Shown one piece after another: positions 34,568-44,833 of a stretch of DNA of 45,238 nucleotides (the first letter of the stretch is position 1; the number at the start of each line of letters is the position of its first letter). A program made the position numbers and the translations under genes. The notes below the pieces were generated by a model. It made no database searches. It was given only the letters and a program-made list of their open reading frames with translations, and was not told the DNA's origin. Where the stretch lies: the NCBI GenBank assembly GCA_018823415.1, contig JAHJIN010000585.1, positions 1 to 45,238 of the forward strand. Reading direction: 5' to 3'. The DNA comes from Chloroflexota bacterium (GTDB lineage: Bacteria; Chloroflexota; JAHJIN01).

Positions 34568-35401
34568 ATGAAATGCCCGCGTTGCGGTTACGAGAATACG
34601 CCCGAGGCCATGCGCTGCACCGCCTGCGACGCGCGTCTGCCGGCTGCGTCCGAGCTGCGCCCCGAGATCGTGCCCCGCGAGCGGCCCATCCGGCCCCGGC
34701 GGAGCCTGGAGCGGCTAGCAGAGCCCGAGCCGCTGGTCGTGCACGTGCGCATGCCTGCCCCCGAGCCGGCCCCGGCGCGTTCAACCTGGCGGCAGCGGCT
34801 CTTGGTGGCCCTGGGGCTGCGCCCGGCGCTTGCCGGCCGGGTCATTGCCAGGCAGGTGCGCTGGGACACGCCCCCGCGGGACCTGGCCCGCACCATCCTG
34901 CGTCTGGCTCTCCTCTTGTTGGTTTTGCCCCTGGTGCTGGGCGGCTGCGCCTCGCTGACCCTGACGCTGCTCACGGCGGCGCTGGCGGCCCTGTGCCTGG
35001 GCATGGAAGGGCTTTTGCTGTGCACGGTGCCGGCCCTGGGCCTGCTCCTGGCCCTGTGGGGCCTGTCGCGCCGGCCCACACCAGACGAAGTGCCGGTGCT
35101 GGACCTGCGCCTGGACGCGCACGCGGACGGCGGGCCTGGGCCCCGCCAGGTGAACGTGGAGTTGTTTGGCGCGCGGCAGGGCGGCGACGTGCGTCCCGGC
35201 GATGAGGTGGAACTGTGGGGCCGCTGGACGCGCGGTGGCGCGTTCCGGGCCTGGCGCGTGCGTGTTGTGGCGGCCCAGGGCCAGCCCATCGACGCCGAGA
35301 TACGCGGTCCCCGGCCCACGTCGCTGGCGGTGGCCCTGGCGGCGTTGTTGGTGGCCGTGCTGGTGAATGCCGCCGTGATCTGGCTGCTGTGGCCCCGATA
35401 G
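34568..35401 (+). CDS. Zinc-ribbon membrane protein of unknown function
   Basis: A 277-residue protein. The N-terminal zinc ribbon is CPRCGYENTPEAMRCTACDA (residues 3-22). A Pro/Arg-rich cytoplasmic segment follows, then hydrophobic stretches around 115-160 (two helices) and one at the C-terminus (SLAVALAALLVAVLVNAAVIW). Between them lies a soluble beta-rich portion of about 80 residues (VNVELFGARQGGDVRPGDEVELWGRW), which looks like an OB- or NfeD-like barrel. No enzyme motif. It starts 10 bases after uvrA with a weak ribosome site, so it is probably expressed from the uvrA transcript. Confidence 0.7.
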   Translation: MKCPRCGYENTPEAMRCTACDARLPAASELRPEIVPRERPIRPRRSLERLAEPEPLVVHVRMPAPEPAPARSTWRQRLLVALGLRPALAGRVIARQVRWDTPPRDLARTILRLALLLLVLPLVLGGCASLTLTLLTAALAALCLGMEGLLLCTVPALGLLLALWGLSRRPTPDEVPVLDLRLDAHADGGPGPRQVNVELFGARQGGDVRPGDEVELWGRWTRGGAFRAWRVRVVAAQGQPIDAEIRGPRPTSLAVALAALLVAVLVNAAVIWLLWPR

Positions 35402-35418
35402 GCCGAATCGGAGGAAGA

Positions 35419-36171
35419 ATGTCGTCTCCCCCGCTCAAGGTGTTGCTGGTAGAAGATGATTGGTCCGTGCGCAGCGCCGTGCGCGACTATTTGGTCCGGC
35501 GCAGTGCGGCAGTTTGTGAAGCCGACAACCAGGAAACCGCCCTGGCAGTGGCACAGGCCGAACGGCCAGACGTGGCCGTGGTGGACATTGTGCTTCCCCA
35601 ACGCCCCGGTGAGCGCGCCGACTTTGACCAGCACATCGGCATCGCCACGGCCCGGCAGTTGCGCGAACTCTTGCCAGACCTGGGCATCGTGTTCCTGTCG
35701 GCCTATGTGGACCGTGGCCCGGAGGTGGTCCAATTATACATGGACGGCCACGACCGCATCGTGTACCTGCTCAAGGGTTCCAAGCCGCAAGAGTTGTGGA
35801 CGGCCATCCACAAGGTCGCCGGCGGGTTGACCGCGCTGGAATTGGCAGCCAGCGTGCAGCGGCACAAGACAGCCTTTGACCAGGCCCTGGAAACGCTCAC
35901 GCCGGGGGAGCGTGCCCATGTGCAGACGGCGCTGCGCCAGCTACTCACCCTGTCCGAGCCTGAACTGCGCGTGTTCGAGGTAGTGGGCGCGTGTCACACG
36001 CGGCACCAGGCGGCGCAAGAGCTGGACCTCAGCCCCAAGACGGTAGACAGCCACATGGACGCGGTCTATGACAAGCTGCTTTTGCGCCAGATTGGCCCAG
36101 GCCTCAACCCCCTGATGCTGCTGGCCAAGGTTTGCTTGCTGCATCGGCTGCAAGAATCCAACCCTCGCTGA
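35419..36171 (+). CDS. Response regulator with LuxR-like output domain
   Basis: A 250-residue two-component regulator. The receiver domain has acidic residues in LLVEDDWSV, phosphorylation site Asp56 in VVDIVLP, Ser94 and Lys119 (YLLKGS). The linker is longer than usual and a C-terminal helix-turn-helix follows (FEVVGACHTRHQAAQELDLS, PKTVDSHMDAVYDKL), which resembles a LuxR/GerE domain with extended spacing. It is a DNA-binding transcription factor by inference. GGAGGAAG supports the ATG at 35419. The histidine kinase gene follows by 14 bases and is its likely partner. Confidence 0.85.
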   Translation: MSSPPLKVLLVEDDWSVRSAVRDYLVRRSAAVCEADNQETALAVAQAERPDVAVVDIVLPQRPGERADFDQHIGIATARQLRELLPDLGIVFLSAYVDRGPEVVQLYMDGHDRIVYLLKGSKPQELWTAIHKVAGGLTALELAASVQRHKTAFDQALETLTPGERAHVQTALRQLLTLSEPELRVFEVVGACHTRHQAAQELDLSPKTVDSHMDAVYDKLLLRQIGPGLNPLMLLAKVCLLHRLQESNPR

Positions 36172-36185
36172 TTGGGAGCGGCGCT

Positions 36186-38648
36186 GTGTCTCAGCCTAAC
36201 GATTTATCTTCCTGGCCCATGCGTCTGTTGCGGCGGGCGCTGCCTGTCGCCATGCTGGTGGTGCTGGTGGCGGGCCTAGGCGGCGGCTGGCGGCTGGCGC
36301 TGTCGTTGGATCATCCCTTTCCCGGCGCGGCCCTGACCTGGCGTAAAGAGTTGCAGATGTATACCGTGAGCCTGGCCACACTGAACAACTGGCCGGGCCT
36401 GGCCGCCGGGCTGCACATGAACGACCGCATCCTCTGCATCGACGGCTACCACCCCCGGTTGGGCGCTCCTGTCTATGGGATGGACCCACGCCACGCCGAC
36501 GTGCGTTGCCCCGGCGGCGAAAAGGGCTATGCCGACGTATTCCGCGAGCGATTCGCCGGCCCAGATCCCACCGTCGAGTTTCTCGTAGATCGCGAAGGCA
36601 CGATCCTCACGGTGCCGGGCGTCCCGCTGGTCCGGTTTACCCCGGTGATGCTGGCCGAGACCTTTTTGCCCCCATTCTTGCTGGGCCTGGGTTTGCTGAT
36701 AGTGGGCGCCATCGTCTATCGCGCCAATTCTGCCGTCCAGACGAACCTACTCTTTGCCCTGCTCACCACCCAGCTCGCCGGCCTGGCCATGCTCCAGAGC
36801 TATGGCGTCATCATCTCGGACCAGTTCGAGAACAATATCCCCCTCATTCTGCTCCTGACCGCGCCTTGGTTTCCCGTTGCCGGGGCCGTGTTTTTTCACC
36901 TGTTTGGGCTGTTTACCGATCAGCAGCCGTTGCTCACCCTGAACCGCTGGATACGCCGGCCGTTCTATGTGGTATCGTGCTTTTTTGCGATCGTGACCGT
37001 GTTGGCCTACGTGCTGGACGCGTATCCCATCAGTTATGTGCTATCGCCGTTGGCGTTCCAGTTCATCGCCGTCAGCGGCTTGTTCGCCTGTTTCTGGAGC
37101 CTCACCAGCCTGGGGTGGACCTGGTATCGCACGCCCTCGCGACGGCTCCGGCACCAGTGCGGGTTGTTCCTAGCGGGCGTGCTTATGACCCTGGGCTGGC
37201 TCAGCCCGCAATTGCTCTATTACTTTTCCAATGCCAACACCACTCAGTACAGCCACAGTATCCTGTTTGTGGGCCTGGGTTTTGTGGCTGTCGCCGCGTA
37301 TGCCATCCTGCGCTATCAGGTTTTTGCCGCGCGTACCGGCGTTTTGACCCTGCTACTGGTGGCGATATGGTGCATTCTGGCGGCCAACGCGGTGTATGTG
37401 GTGTTTGGCCCGGTCACCGGATTCATACCCATTCTGATGGTGGCGTTGGTGGTGGGCCTGGGCCTGGTGCTCCGTCGAGGCCCTACGGCGTTTTTTACCC
37501 GGCTCTTGCGGCGCGAGGCCTTGGATTATATGGCCGTGGTGCGTTTTGGCCAGCGCGTGGGCCAGTTGCAGGGCGTCGATTCGCTGATCCAGGCGGCCCG
37601 GCAATCCTTCCGCCAGGACCTGGACGTGGAACGCGTGGATGTGTGGCTGCTGGACGAGGAGCGCCAGGCTATAGACCGGTTTCGCGATGGCCAGACGGCC
37701 GACGTCATCGCACTGCCGGCCGCGCTGGCGCCGCACCTGGGCGACCACCCGGCCCCCATCAGGGACGACGCGCCGGCGGCAGACCAGTATCGCGCCTTGC
37801 TGGACGACGACGCCGGCCGGGTGGTGGCCTGGGCACCGTTGGTCGAGCATGGCCGGGCTGTGGGTCTGTTGGGCCTGGGACCGCGCTGGACCGGCGAGGT
37901 GTATGATGACCAGGATCTGCAACTCGTCGGCATCCTGGCCCGCCAGATGGCCCTGGCGATCCTGAATACCCGCCAACTCGAGCGTTTGCAGGCCATGTCG
38001 CGGCTGATCGTGCAGGCCGAAGAGAACGAGCGTCTCAAGATCGCCCGCGAGCTACACGATACCGTTCTCCAGTTTCTGCTGGTGCTGACCTATGGCCTGG
38101 ATGGGCTCAAGGATCAACCGGGCGGCATCGCTGCCGAGGTTGAAGGCTGGCAAGACCGCATCCACGCTGAGGCCGGCCAATTGCGCAACCTGTTAAGCTA
38201 TTTACGCACGCCCGAGGTGCTGGTGCAGCAGGGCCTTGTGCCGGCGCTCCATCTGTGGCTGGACCAGGCGCGGCTGGGGACCGACGTATCCATCCAGGCT
38301 GACCTGTCACCAGCAGTAGAAGAGATGCTGCCGGTGAGCACCCAGGTGGCCGTGTACCGCGTGTTCCGCGAGGCCGTGCATAACGCGCTCAAGCACGCAG
38401 GCGGCAGCCCCATCGTGGCCCGGTTGCAGCGTGAGGGCAAAGGGGTCGGTTTTTCCATTGCCGACCAGGGGCCGGGGTTTGACGTGACGCCAGCTATGCA
38501 GGGCGGCGACAAGGGTTACAGCAGCCTGCAGGACATGCAGACCCACATAGAGAGCGTGGGCGGCCGGTTGACCATCCATTCGATCCCGGGCGCGGGCACC
38601 GTGGTGGCCGGTTGGGTGCCGGGCCTTCGCTCATCAGAAGGTGGTTAG
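36186..38648 (+). CDS. Histidine kinase, multi-TM sensor with PDZ-like loop and GAF domain
   Basis: An 820-residue NarL/LiaS-class kinase with a GTG start behind GGGAGCGG. After a first helix (about 18-35) an outside loop of about 130 residues contains PDZ-like LAAGLHMNDRILCIDGYHP. A second helix and a block of six or seven membrane helices (about 175-430) follow, then a GAF domain (about 460-605), the HisKA_3 dimerisation motif with His624 in RELHDTVLQFL, and an ATPase domain ending with DQGPGFDV and GGRLTIHSIPGAGT. Input could be membrane, redox or ligand state; the loop suggests peptide or cell-envelope sensing. It pairs with the regulator 14 bases upstream. Confidence 0.85.
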   Translation: MSQPNDLSSWPMRLLRRALPVAMLVVLVAGLGGGWRLALSLDHPFPGAALTWRKELQMYTVSLATLNNWPGLAAGLHMNDRILCIDGYHPRLGAPVYGMDPRHADVRCPGGEKGYADVFRERFAGPDPTVEFLVDREGTILTVPGVPLVRFTPVMLAETFLPPFLLGLGLLIVGAIVYRANSAVQTNLLFALLTTQLAGLAMLQSYGVIISDQFENNIPLILLLTAPWFPVAGAVFFHLFGLFTDQQPLLTLNRWIRRPFYVVSCFFAIVTVLAYVLDAYPISYVLSPLAFQFIAVSGLFACFWSLTSLGWTWYRTPSRRLRHQCGLFLAGVLMTLGWLSPQLLYYFSNANTTQYSHSILFVGLGFVAVAAYAILRYQVFAARTGVLTLLLVAIWCILAANAVYVVFGPVTGFIPILMVALVVGLGLVLRRGPTAFFTRLLRREALDYMAVVRFGQRVGQLQGVDSLIQAARQSFRQDLDVERVDVWLLDEERQAIDRFRDGQTADVIALPAALAPHLGDHPAPIRDDAPAADQYRALLDDDAGRVVAWAPLVEHGRAVGLLGLGPRWTGEVYDDQDLQLVGILARQMALAILNTRQLERLQAMSRLIVQAEENERLKIARELHDTVLQFLLVLTYGLDGLKDQPGGIAAEVEGWQDRIHAEAGQLRNLLSYLRTPEVLVQQGLVPALHLWLDQARLGTDVSIQADLSPAVEEMLPVSTQVAVYRVFREAVHNALKHAGGSPIVARLQREGKGVGFSIADQGPGFDVTPAMQGGDKGYSSLQDMQTHIESVGGRLTIHSIPGAGTVVAGWVPGLRSSEGG

Positions 38649-38706
38649 GGCAATGGCCCTATCGTTGGTAGGGGAAACTCGCCAACGACTATCGGGGAAA
38701 ATCCTG

Positions 38707-38735
38707 TTGTCGACCGGACCAGTCGGCTATAAAAT
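38707..38735 (+). promoter_or_regulatory. Candidate promoter of the small gene at 38790
   Basis: TTGTCG (38707-38712), 17 bases, TAAAAT (38730-38735), inside the A/T-rich CTATAAAATAAAG stretch; TATAAA two bases earlier is an alternative. Confidence 0.5.
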
Positions 38736-38789
38736 AAAGAGGACTGCCGAATCAACGACATTCCACCAAGACTTGGCAAGGAGGTCCTC

Positions 38790-38987
38790 ATGGCCGACGA
38801 ACAAGTGGCGAACCTACTGCGCGACATTGGCACCGTGTCCCGCGCCCTGGCCGCGTTGACAGATGACTATCGGCGGCAGCCCAATGGCGCCATTCCCATG
38901 GTCATCCTGCATCACCTGGAAGAACTGGCCCGGCTCCGCGAGACCTTGCTGGCCCTGGACCCGGTCGGTGCGCTCAAATCCTGTTGA
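38790..38987 (+). CDS. Small helical protein of unknown function
   Basis: A 65-residue protein with an excellent AAGGAGG before the ATG. It starts MADEQVANLLRDIGTVSRAL and ends LEELARLRETLLALDPVGA with a C-terminal Cys. It is predicted to be two amphipathic helices with a short turn (RRQPNGAIP). It has its own candidate promoter and a very strong terminator 25 bases after the stop, so it is a separate, probably well expressed unit. No family is recognised. Confidence 0.7.
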   Translation: MADEQVANLLRDIGTVSRALAALTDDYRRQPNGAIPMVILHHLEELARLRETLLALDPVGALKSC

Positions 38988-39011
38988 TCCCGCGCGTTTG
39001 CTAGACACATC

Positions 39012-39052
39012 AACCGGCCCGGTTCCAATGTTGGAACCGGGCCGGTTTTATT
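39012..39052 (+). terminator. Very strong rho-independent terminator
   Basis: A 17-bp perfect stem, AACCGGCCCGGTTCCAA with its complement, a 2-base loop, and then a TTTTATT-like tail. It closes the small gene and faces the end of the minus-strand epimerase gene. Confidence 0.92.
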
Positions 39053-39121
39053 GGATTGTCTCAAAATGGCCCCCCGCCCGCTCGCCGCTGCCCCGAGCAG
39101 GGGCGCGATTCAATCGTGCCT

Positions 39122-40060
39122 CTACTGGTTTGCGTCGAGATTGCGGAAATAGTCTATCGTCTGGTGCAGTCCCTGGCGCAGCGGAACGGTGGGCTCCCAG
39201 CCCAGCAGCGTGCGCGCCCGGGTGATGTCGGGCTGGCGTACCTTGGGGTCATCCTCCGGCAGGCTGCGGTGGATAATGCCGGCCTGGTTGCCGGTCAACT
39301 CGTTGATGAGTTGGGCCAGTTCCAGGATGGTCATCTCGTTGGGATTGCCGATATTCACCGGCTCGCTCACGCCAGACATGAGCAACCGATAGATGCCATC
39401 TACCAGATCAGACACATAGCAAAAGGAGCGCGTCTGCAAACCGTCACCGTGGACGGTGAGTGGCCGGCCGTGAAAGGCCTGGCTGATGAAATTGGGGATG
39501 GCCCGCCCGTCTTCGGCGGCCATGCGCGGGCCATAGGTGTTGAAAATCCGCACAATGTGCGTGGTGACGCCGTGGTGCCGGTGGTAGGCCATGGTGATGG
39601 CCTCGGCAAAGCGTTTGGCCTCGTCGTACACGCCGCGCACGCCGATGGGATTCACGTTGCCCCAATAGTCTTCGGACTGGGGGTGGACCAGCGGATCGCC
39701 ATAGACCTCGGACGTGGAGGCCAGCAAAAACACGGCCTTTTTGGTCCGGGCCACGCCCAGGGCCTTGTGGGTCCCCAGCGCGCCCACCTTGAGGATCTGG
39801 ATGGGGATCTGGTCAAAGCAGATGGGGCTGGCCGGCGATGCCAGGTGCATCACGGCGTCCAGCGGCCCGTCGATATAGATGTATTCCGTCACGTCTTGTT
39901 TGATGAACTGGAATCGCTCGTGGCCAGCCAGGTGCGCGATGTTGCGCGTGTGACCGGTGATGAGGTTGTCCATTGCAATGACGTGATGCCCTTCGGCCAA
40001 GAGTCGGTCGCATAGATGCGAGCCGATAAAGCCGGCTCCGCCGGTAATGAGGATGCGCAT
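39122..40060 (-). CDS. UDP-glucuronate decarboxylase-like SDR (UDP-xylose synthase family)
   Basis: A 312-residue extended SDR. The NAD loop is [10 protein letters not shown], the family-typical region is [19 protein letters not shown] followed by [12 protein letters not shown], the catalytic pair is YDEAK, and [10 protein letters not shown] lies before the C-terminal domain. UXS enzymes convert UDP-glucuronate to UDP-xylose for polysaccharides; close relatives are other UDP-sugar epimerases, so the exact product is likely but not certain. It follows the phosphorylase gene by 29 bases with an AAAGGAA site, probably on one transcript. Confidence 0.88.
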   Translation of the reverse strand: MRILITGGAGFIGSHLCDRLLAEGHHVIAMDNLITGHTRNIAHLAGHERFQFIKQDVTEYIYIDGPLDAVMHLASPASPICFDQIPIQILKVGALGTHKALGVARTKKAVFLLASTSEVYGDPLVHPQSEDYWGNVNPIGVRGVYDEAKRFAEAITMAYHRHHGVTTHIVRIFNTYGPRMAAEDGRAIPNFISQAFHGRPLTVHGDGLQTRSFCYVSDLVDGIYRLLMSGVSEPVNIGNPNEMTILELAQLINELTGNQAGIIHRSLPEDDPKVRQPDITRARTLLGWEPTVPLRQGLHQTIDYFRNLDANQ

Positions 40061-40089
40061 GCGAGTTCCTTTCTGTAATGTGGCTGCGT

Positions 40090-42657
40090 CTAGCCGCCGC
40101 TGCTCCAGGTGATGAGCCGAGTCTCAAAGGCATTGCACTGGTCCGCGTGATAGGGCATCACGCGCAGGGCATAGCCATATTGGCCGCTGGTGCGACAGGG
40201 GATGGCAGCGGCGAACAAGTAGCTGCCCTCGCCCAGGGTGTCCATCAAAGTGAGGGGCAGCACGGTGCCGGTCACGATCTGGTCGGCAGCATCCACCGGG
40301 CCGTGGTACAGCTCTACCGTCACGTCGGCCGGCTCGAGCATACCTAGATACACGGTGGCCTGCACGCCGATGGTGGTGCCGACCTGGATCGTGGCCGTGG
40401 TGTCGGCCTGAACGCTTTCGATGCGGACCTGGGACCATAGCTGCTGGACGCGGCTGCGCCATTGGGCCAAGGCCCGGGCCCGGGCCAGGTTGTTCTCGAC
40501 GAGATAGGCATAGCGCCGGGCAGCGGGCATGTAAAAGTCGCGGGCGTATTCATAGACCATGCGGTTGGTGTTGAACACCGGTCCCACGGCCTGGATGGCG
40601 GCTTTCATGCGGGCGATCCAGCCCCGGGGCAGGTCGTCGGACCCGCGCTGGTAGAACAGGGGCACCAGCTCTTGCTCCAGCAGGTTATAGATGGCATTGC
40701 TTTCCACTTCGTCCTGGTACTGTTGGTTGTCATACACCTCGCGCTGCCCGATGGCCCAGCCAATATCTGGCCGATACGCCTCGTCCCACCAGCCGTCCAG
40801 CACGCTCATGTTGAGGATGCCGTTCATGGCGGCCTTCATGCCGCTGGTGCCGCTGGCTTCGCGCAAGCGCAGCGGGTTGTTCAGCCATACGTCTACGCCT
40901 TGCACCAGGTAGCGGGCCACGTTCATGTCATAGTTTTCCAAGAAGACGATATGGTTGCGAAAGTCTTCTTGCTTGAGCGCGTGCATGATCTGGCGAATGA
41001 GTTCTTTGCCCTCGTTGTCACGGGGGTGGGCCTTGCCGGCAAAGATGATCTGCACCGGCCGCTGGGTGTTGGTCAGGATGCGGCGCAGCCGTTCCACGTC
41101 GCGAAAGATGAGGTTGGCGCGCTTGTACGTGGCAAAGCGCCGGGCAAAGCCGATGGTGAGTGTCTCTGAGTGCAGGATCTCGCCGGCCTGGTCTATCTCG
41201 AGCTGGGAACCGCCCCGGCTGCGCACCTGCTCGCGGACGGCGCGTCGGGCAAAGGCCACCAGCCGCTCGCGCCGGCGCTCGTGGGTGCGCCACAACTCTT
41301 CGTCGGGGATGCTGTCTATTCGCTGCCAGGGGCGCGGATTGCCGGGGTCTTCGGCCCAGCGTGGTCCCAGATAGCGACTGTACAGGGTAGCCATGTCGCG
41401 GCTGATCCAGGACCGGGTGTGTACGCCGTTGGTCACGGTGCGGATGGGGATTTCGGCAGCGGGCAGGTCCGGCCAGAGGTGCTGAAACATGTCCCGGGCT
41501 ACCCGTCCGTGTAGGACGCTGACGCCGTTGCTGGCCGTTGAGAGGCGCAGGGCCAGGGCGGCCATGCTGAACCAGTCGTTGGGATTGCCCGGGTTGTCTT
41601 GGCCCAGGGCCAGGAACTCGGCGCGGGAGAGGTTGAGCCGGGCGTACCAGGGCCGGAAGTACTGGTCGATGAGAGCGGGGGAAAAGCGGTCGATGCCGGC
41701 TGGCACCGGGGTGTGCGTGGTGAACACGTTGCCAGCCGTGGCGGCCTCGCGGGCAGCGGCAAAGGGCAGGCTATACGCTTCCATGAGCTGCCGAATGCGT
41801 TCCAGGGCCAAAAACGCCGAATGCCCTTCGTTGAGGTGACAGACGCTGGGGCGCTGGCCCAGGGCGTCCAATGCCCGCAGGCCGCCAATGCCCAACAGGA
41901 TCTCCTGGCGAATGCGCATATCTTCGTCGCCGCCATAGAGCTGGTCGGTGATGTCGCGGTCCTGGGGGGCATTCTCGGGGATGTTGGTGTCCAGCAGATA
42001 CAGGGGCACGCGGCCCACCTGAGCGCGCCAGACCCGGGCAACTACCTCGCGGCCGGGATATTCCACGGTGACGGTGACCGGGTCGCCGTTTTCGTGATAG
42101 ACCAATTGCACCGGCAGGTTGTAAAAGTCGTTGACCGGGTAGCGTTCTTGCTGCCAGCCGTCCACGTTGAGGTATTGGACAAAGTAGCCCTGCTGATAGA
42201 GCAGACCCACGCCCACGAGGGGAACGCCCAGGTCGCTGGCGGATTTGAGGTGGTCGCCGGCCAGGATGCCCAGGCCACCGCTGTAGATGGGCAAGCATTC
42301 CGTCAGGCCAAATTCGGCACAGAAATAAGCTACCAGGGGCGGTTCATCCTTGCCGTGCTGCCGCTGATACCAGGTGCGCTGGGCACCCATGTAGCGCTTG
42401 AAACCCTGATACACCCGGTCCAGTTGGGCCGCAAACCCATCGTCCTCGGCAACCTCTTCCAGCCGCTCTTGCTTGACGGAGCCCAGCATGAGCACCGGGT
42501 TGTGATAGGTAGAATCCCACAGGTCCCGGTCCAGTCGGCGGAACAGGTCCACGGTTTCGCGATCCCAGGACCAGCGCAGGTTGTAGGCCAGGTCGCGCAG
42601 GTGTTCCAGATCGGCCGGCAGGGACGGCTTGATAGTAAAGGTGAAGATCGGTCGCAT
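40090..42657 (-). CDS. glgP: Alpha-glucan phosphorylase (GT35)
   Basis: An 855-residue pyridoxal-phosphate enzyme releasing glucose-1-phosphate from glycogen-like glucans. It is of the shorter, archaeal/Thermotoga-like subgroup: the N-terminal [13 protein letters not shown] with [27 protein letters not shown], and [10 protein letters not shown]. The cofactor lysine is in [16 protein letters not shown]-terminal beta-rich extension (about 740-855) is present, which such enzymes often carry. GGAGG precedes the ATG. Its product could feed sugar-nucleotide synthesis upstream of the co-transcribed UXS-like gene, and pfkA elsewhere in the window. Confidence 0.93.
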   Translation of the reverse strand: MRPIFTFTIKPSLPADLEHLRDLAYNLRWSWDRETVDLFRRLDRDLWDSTYHNPVLMLGSVKQERLEEVAEDDGFAAQLDRVYQGFKRYMGAQRTWYQRQHGKDEPPLVAYFCAEFGLTECLPIYSGGLGILAGDHLKSASDLGVPLVGVGLLYQQGYFVQYLNVDGWQQERYPVNDFYNLPVQLVYHENGDPVTVTVEYPGREVVARVWRAQVGRVPLYLLDTNIPENAPQDRDITDQLYGGDEDMRIRQEILLGIGGLRALDALGQRPSVCHLNEGHSAFLALERIRQLMEAYSLPFAAAREAATAGNVFTTHTPVPAGIDRFSPALIDQYFRPWYARLNLSRAEFLALGQDNPGNPNDWFSMAALALRLSTASNGVSVLHGRVARDMFQHLWPDLPAAEIPIRTVTNGVHTRSWISRDMATLYSRYLGPRWAEDPGNPRPWQRIDSIPDEELWRTHERRRERLVAFARRAVREQVRSRGGSQLEIDQAGEILHSETLTIGFARRFATYKRANLIFRDVERLRRILTNTQRPVQIIFAGKAHPRDNEGKELIRQIMHALKQEDFRNHIVFLENYDMNVARYLVQGVDVWLNNPLRLREASGTSGMKAAMNGILNMSVLDGWWDEAYRPDIGWAIGQREVYDNQQYQDEVESNAIYNLLEQELVPLFYQRGSDDLPRGWIARMKAAIQAVGPVFNTNRMVYEYARDFYMPAARRYAYLVENNLARARALAQWRSRVQQLWSQVRIESVQADTTATIQVGTTIGVQATVYLGMLEPADVTVELYHGPVDAADQIVTGTVLPLTLMDTLGEGSYLFAAAIPCRTSGQYGYALRVMPYHADQCNAFETRLITWSSGG

Positions 42658-42700
42658 ACACTCTCCTCCGGGTAGTTGATTCGTGGCGGCGCTGGCCCGT

Positions 42701-42729
42701 ATTATACCATGAAGGCAAGCGGCTGACCA
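42701..42729 (-). promoter_or_regulatory. Promoter of the glgP-UXS unit
   Basis: On the minus strand TGGTCA (42724-42729), 17 bases, TATAAT (42701-42706), preceded by TGG, giving an extended -10. Confidence 0.65.
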
Positions 42730-42797
42730 GTCGGATGGGGGAAAACCGAGCCGGTCGAACCCGTGTGCCAGCCTCGTGGCCCAGTGCGGCGGTACGC

Positions 42798-42826
42798 TTG
42801 CGCAGTCCGGCCGGACGTGATAAGAT
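42798..42826 (+). promoter_or_regulatory. Candidate promoter of the Cache-PAS sensor gene
   Basis: TTGCGC (42798-42803), 17 bases, TAAGAT (42821-42826), with TGA before the -10. Confidence 0.5.
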
Positions 42827-42870
42827 CTAGCATGACGTTTGTCTAGTTGTATCCTTGCGGGAGAGAACCA

Positions 42871-44799
42871 ATGCCCTCCATCAAACTCCCCCAGATCCCG
42901 TTACGGATCGTGCTGGTTGTGCCATTTGTCATTCAAATCATCGTGACCGTGGGACTGGTGGGCTATTTGTCGTTTCGCAACGGACAACAGGCCGTCAATG
43001 ACGTGGCCCGGCAGCTACGCGGTGAAATAAACACCCGTATCGCCGAGCATCTGGATACTTTTTTGGACACACCGCACCAGATCAACCAGGCCAATGCCAT
43101 TGCAATTGGCCGGGGCCAGATCGACGCTCGCGATCAGGCGGCGCTGGAACGGCACTTTTGGGACCAGGTGCAGATTTATGAAGCAGTGACCAGCATCTAC
43201 TTTGGCAATACGGTGGGCGGCCTGGCGGACGCTGGTCGCGAGGGCGCGGCTGGCTCGCTATACGTGATTGGCACTGACGGTTTTGTGGACGGTCCCTTTC
43301 GCAAATACGCCACCGATAGCCAGGGCAACCGCACCACGCTGTTGTCGACGGTCCCCAACTTTGACGCGCGGACCCGGCCCTGGTATACCAGCGCCGTGGA
43401 ACAAGGCGGTGCGGTCTGGAGTGACGTATATATCTTGTTCACCGGCCAGGATATGGCTATTTCCGCCAGCCGGCCGGTGTACGACGATCAACACAATCTG
43501 CTAGGTGTGACGGCAGTGGACCTCTTTTTGTCACACCTGAGCAACTTTTTGGCCGGCCTGGAAATCGGTCACACCGGCCACAGCTTTATCATGGAGCGGT
43601 CTGGTTTGTTGATTGCCGCCTCCACCGGTGAACAGCCTTTTGCCACCCCCACCGAAGGCACGGCCCCGCAACGTATCCAGGCCAGCGCCAGCACGGCTCC
43701 CCTCATTCGCGCGGCCGCCGCCGCCCTGACAAAGCAATTTGGCGCGTATCAGGCCATTACCCACGCGCAGCAATTCGAGTTCACGCTTGACAGTCAGCGG
43801 CAATTGGCCCAGGTCTTGCCCATTCAAAACCAGTATGGCCTCGATTGGCTCGTTGTGACCGTGATCCCCGAAGCAGATTTCATGGCCCAAATCGAGGCCA
43901 GCAACCGCACCACCCTGTTTTTGATTGGCGCCGCTTTGCTGGCGGCCGTGATCTTGGGGATCTTTACTGCCCGATGGATCACCCGGCCCATCTTGCGGCT
44001 CAATGCCTCAGCTCAGGCCCTGGCTCACGGGCGGTGGCAGCCGGCCGTGGCTGTCGACTGGATTAGCGAAGTAGGCCAGTTGACAGAATCATTCAACCAC
44101 ATGAGCCAGCAGCTCAGGCAAACACTCGAGAGCCTCAACGCCGAGATTGCCGAGCGCCGTCGCGTCGAAGTAGGTCTTCGCGACACCTCTGTCCGGTTGA
44201 GCACGTTGATCGACAATCTGCGTTCGGGCGTCCTCTTTGAAAGCCAGGACCGCCACATCCTGTATGTCAACCGCCGCTTTTGCGATTTGTTCAATATCCC
44301 CGGTCCGCCAGAGGCGCTGGTGGGCAGCGATTGTGTGGCGCCGGCCCAGGCAAGCAGTGCGCTATTTGTCCAGTCCCAAGACTTTGCCGCGCAGATCGAG
44401 GCTATCGTCGCCGGCCAACAACCGGTGATGGCCCAGGAATTGACCCTCGTCGATGGGCGCACCTTTGAACGTGATTATGTGCCCATTCGCGTGAACGGTG
44501 ACCTGCGTGGGCACCTGTGGCAATATCGCGATATTACCGACCGCCAGCAAGCCCAGGCCGAACGGGAACGGCTGCTCCACGACCTCCAGATGACCCTGAC
44601 GCGGGTCAAGCAATTGAGCGGTATGCTGCCCATCTGTGCCTCTTGCAAAAAGATCCGTGACGATGCCGGCTACTGGCACGATGTCGCCGCCTATGTGCGC
44701 GACCACTCTGAGGCCGAGTTTACGCATGGGCTGTGCCCAGACTGCGCCGAGAGATTGTACCCTGACTATTATAGCGAGATGGATGAACAAGAGCCCTAG
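42871..44799 (+). CDS. Cache-HAMP-PAS sensor with C-terminal Cys-rich module
   Basis: A 642-residue membrane sensor. Helix 1 (about 8-32), a large outside double-Cache domain (about 35-340; RPWYTSAVEQGGAVWSDVYI, GVTAVDLFLSHLSNFLAG), helix 2 (about 345-370), HAMP (RWITRPILRLNASAQALAHG), a coiled-coil, and a PAS domain (about 440-560; RSGVLFESQDRHILYVNRRF). The end reads LSGMLPICASCKKIRDDAGY with HSEAEFTHGLCPDCAERLYP, a cysteine module found at the ends of many bacterial sensor and regulator proteins. There is no kinase, cyclase or methyl-accepting domain, so output must go through protein contacts or the Cys module. A terminator follows. Confidence 0.85.
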   Translation: MPSIKLPQIPLRIVLVVPFVIQIIVTVGLVGYLSFRNGQQAVNDVARQLRGEINTRIAEHLDTFLDTPHQINQANAIAIGRGQIDARDQAALERHFWDQVQIYEAVTSIYFGNTVGGLADAGREGAAGSLYVIGTDGFVDGPFRKYATDSQGNRTTLLSTVPNFDARTRPWYTSAVEQGGAVWSDVYILFTGQDMAISASRPVYDDQHNLLGVTAVDLFLSHLSNFLAGLEIGHTGHSFIMERSGLLIAASTGEQPFATPTEGTAPQRIQASASTAPLIRAAAAALTKQFGAYQAITHAQQFEFTLDSQRQLAQVLPIQNQYGLDWLVVTVIPEADFMAQIEASNRTTLFLIGAALLAAVILGIFTARWITRPILRLNASAQALAHGRWQPAVAVDWISEVGQLTESFNHMSQQLRQTLESLNAEIAERRRVEVGLRDTSVRLSTLIDNLRSGVLFESQDRHILYVNRRFCDLFNIPGPPEALVGSDCVAPAQASSALFVQSQDFAAQIEAIVAGQQPVMAQELTLVDGRTFERDYVPIRVNGDLRGHLWQYRDITDRQQAQAERERLLHDLQMTLTRVKQLSGMLPICASCKKIRDDAGYWHDVAAYVRDHSEAEFTHGLCPDCAERLYPDYYSEMDEQEP

Positions 44800-44833
44800 C
44801 CGGCTCCGGCACTTCAGATGACGCAGATCACGC

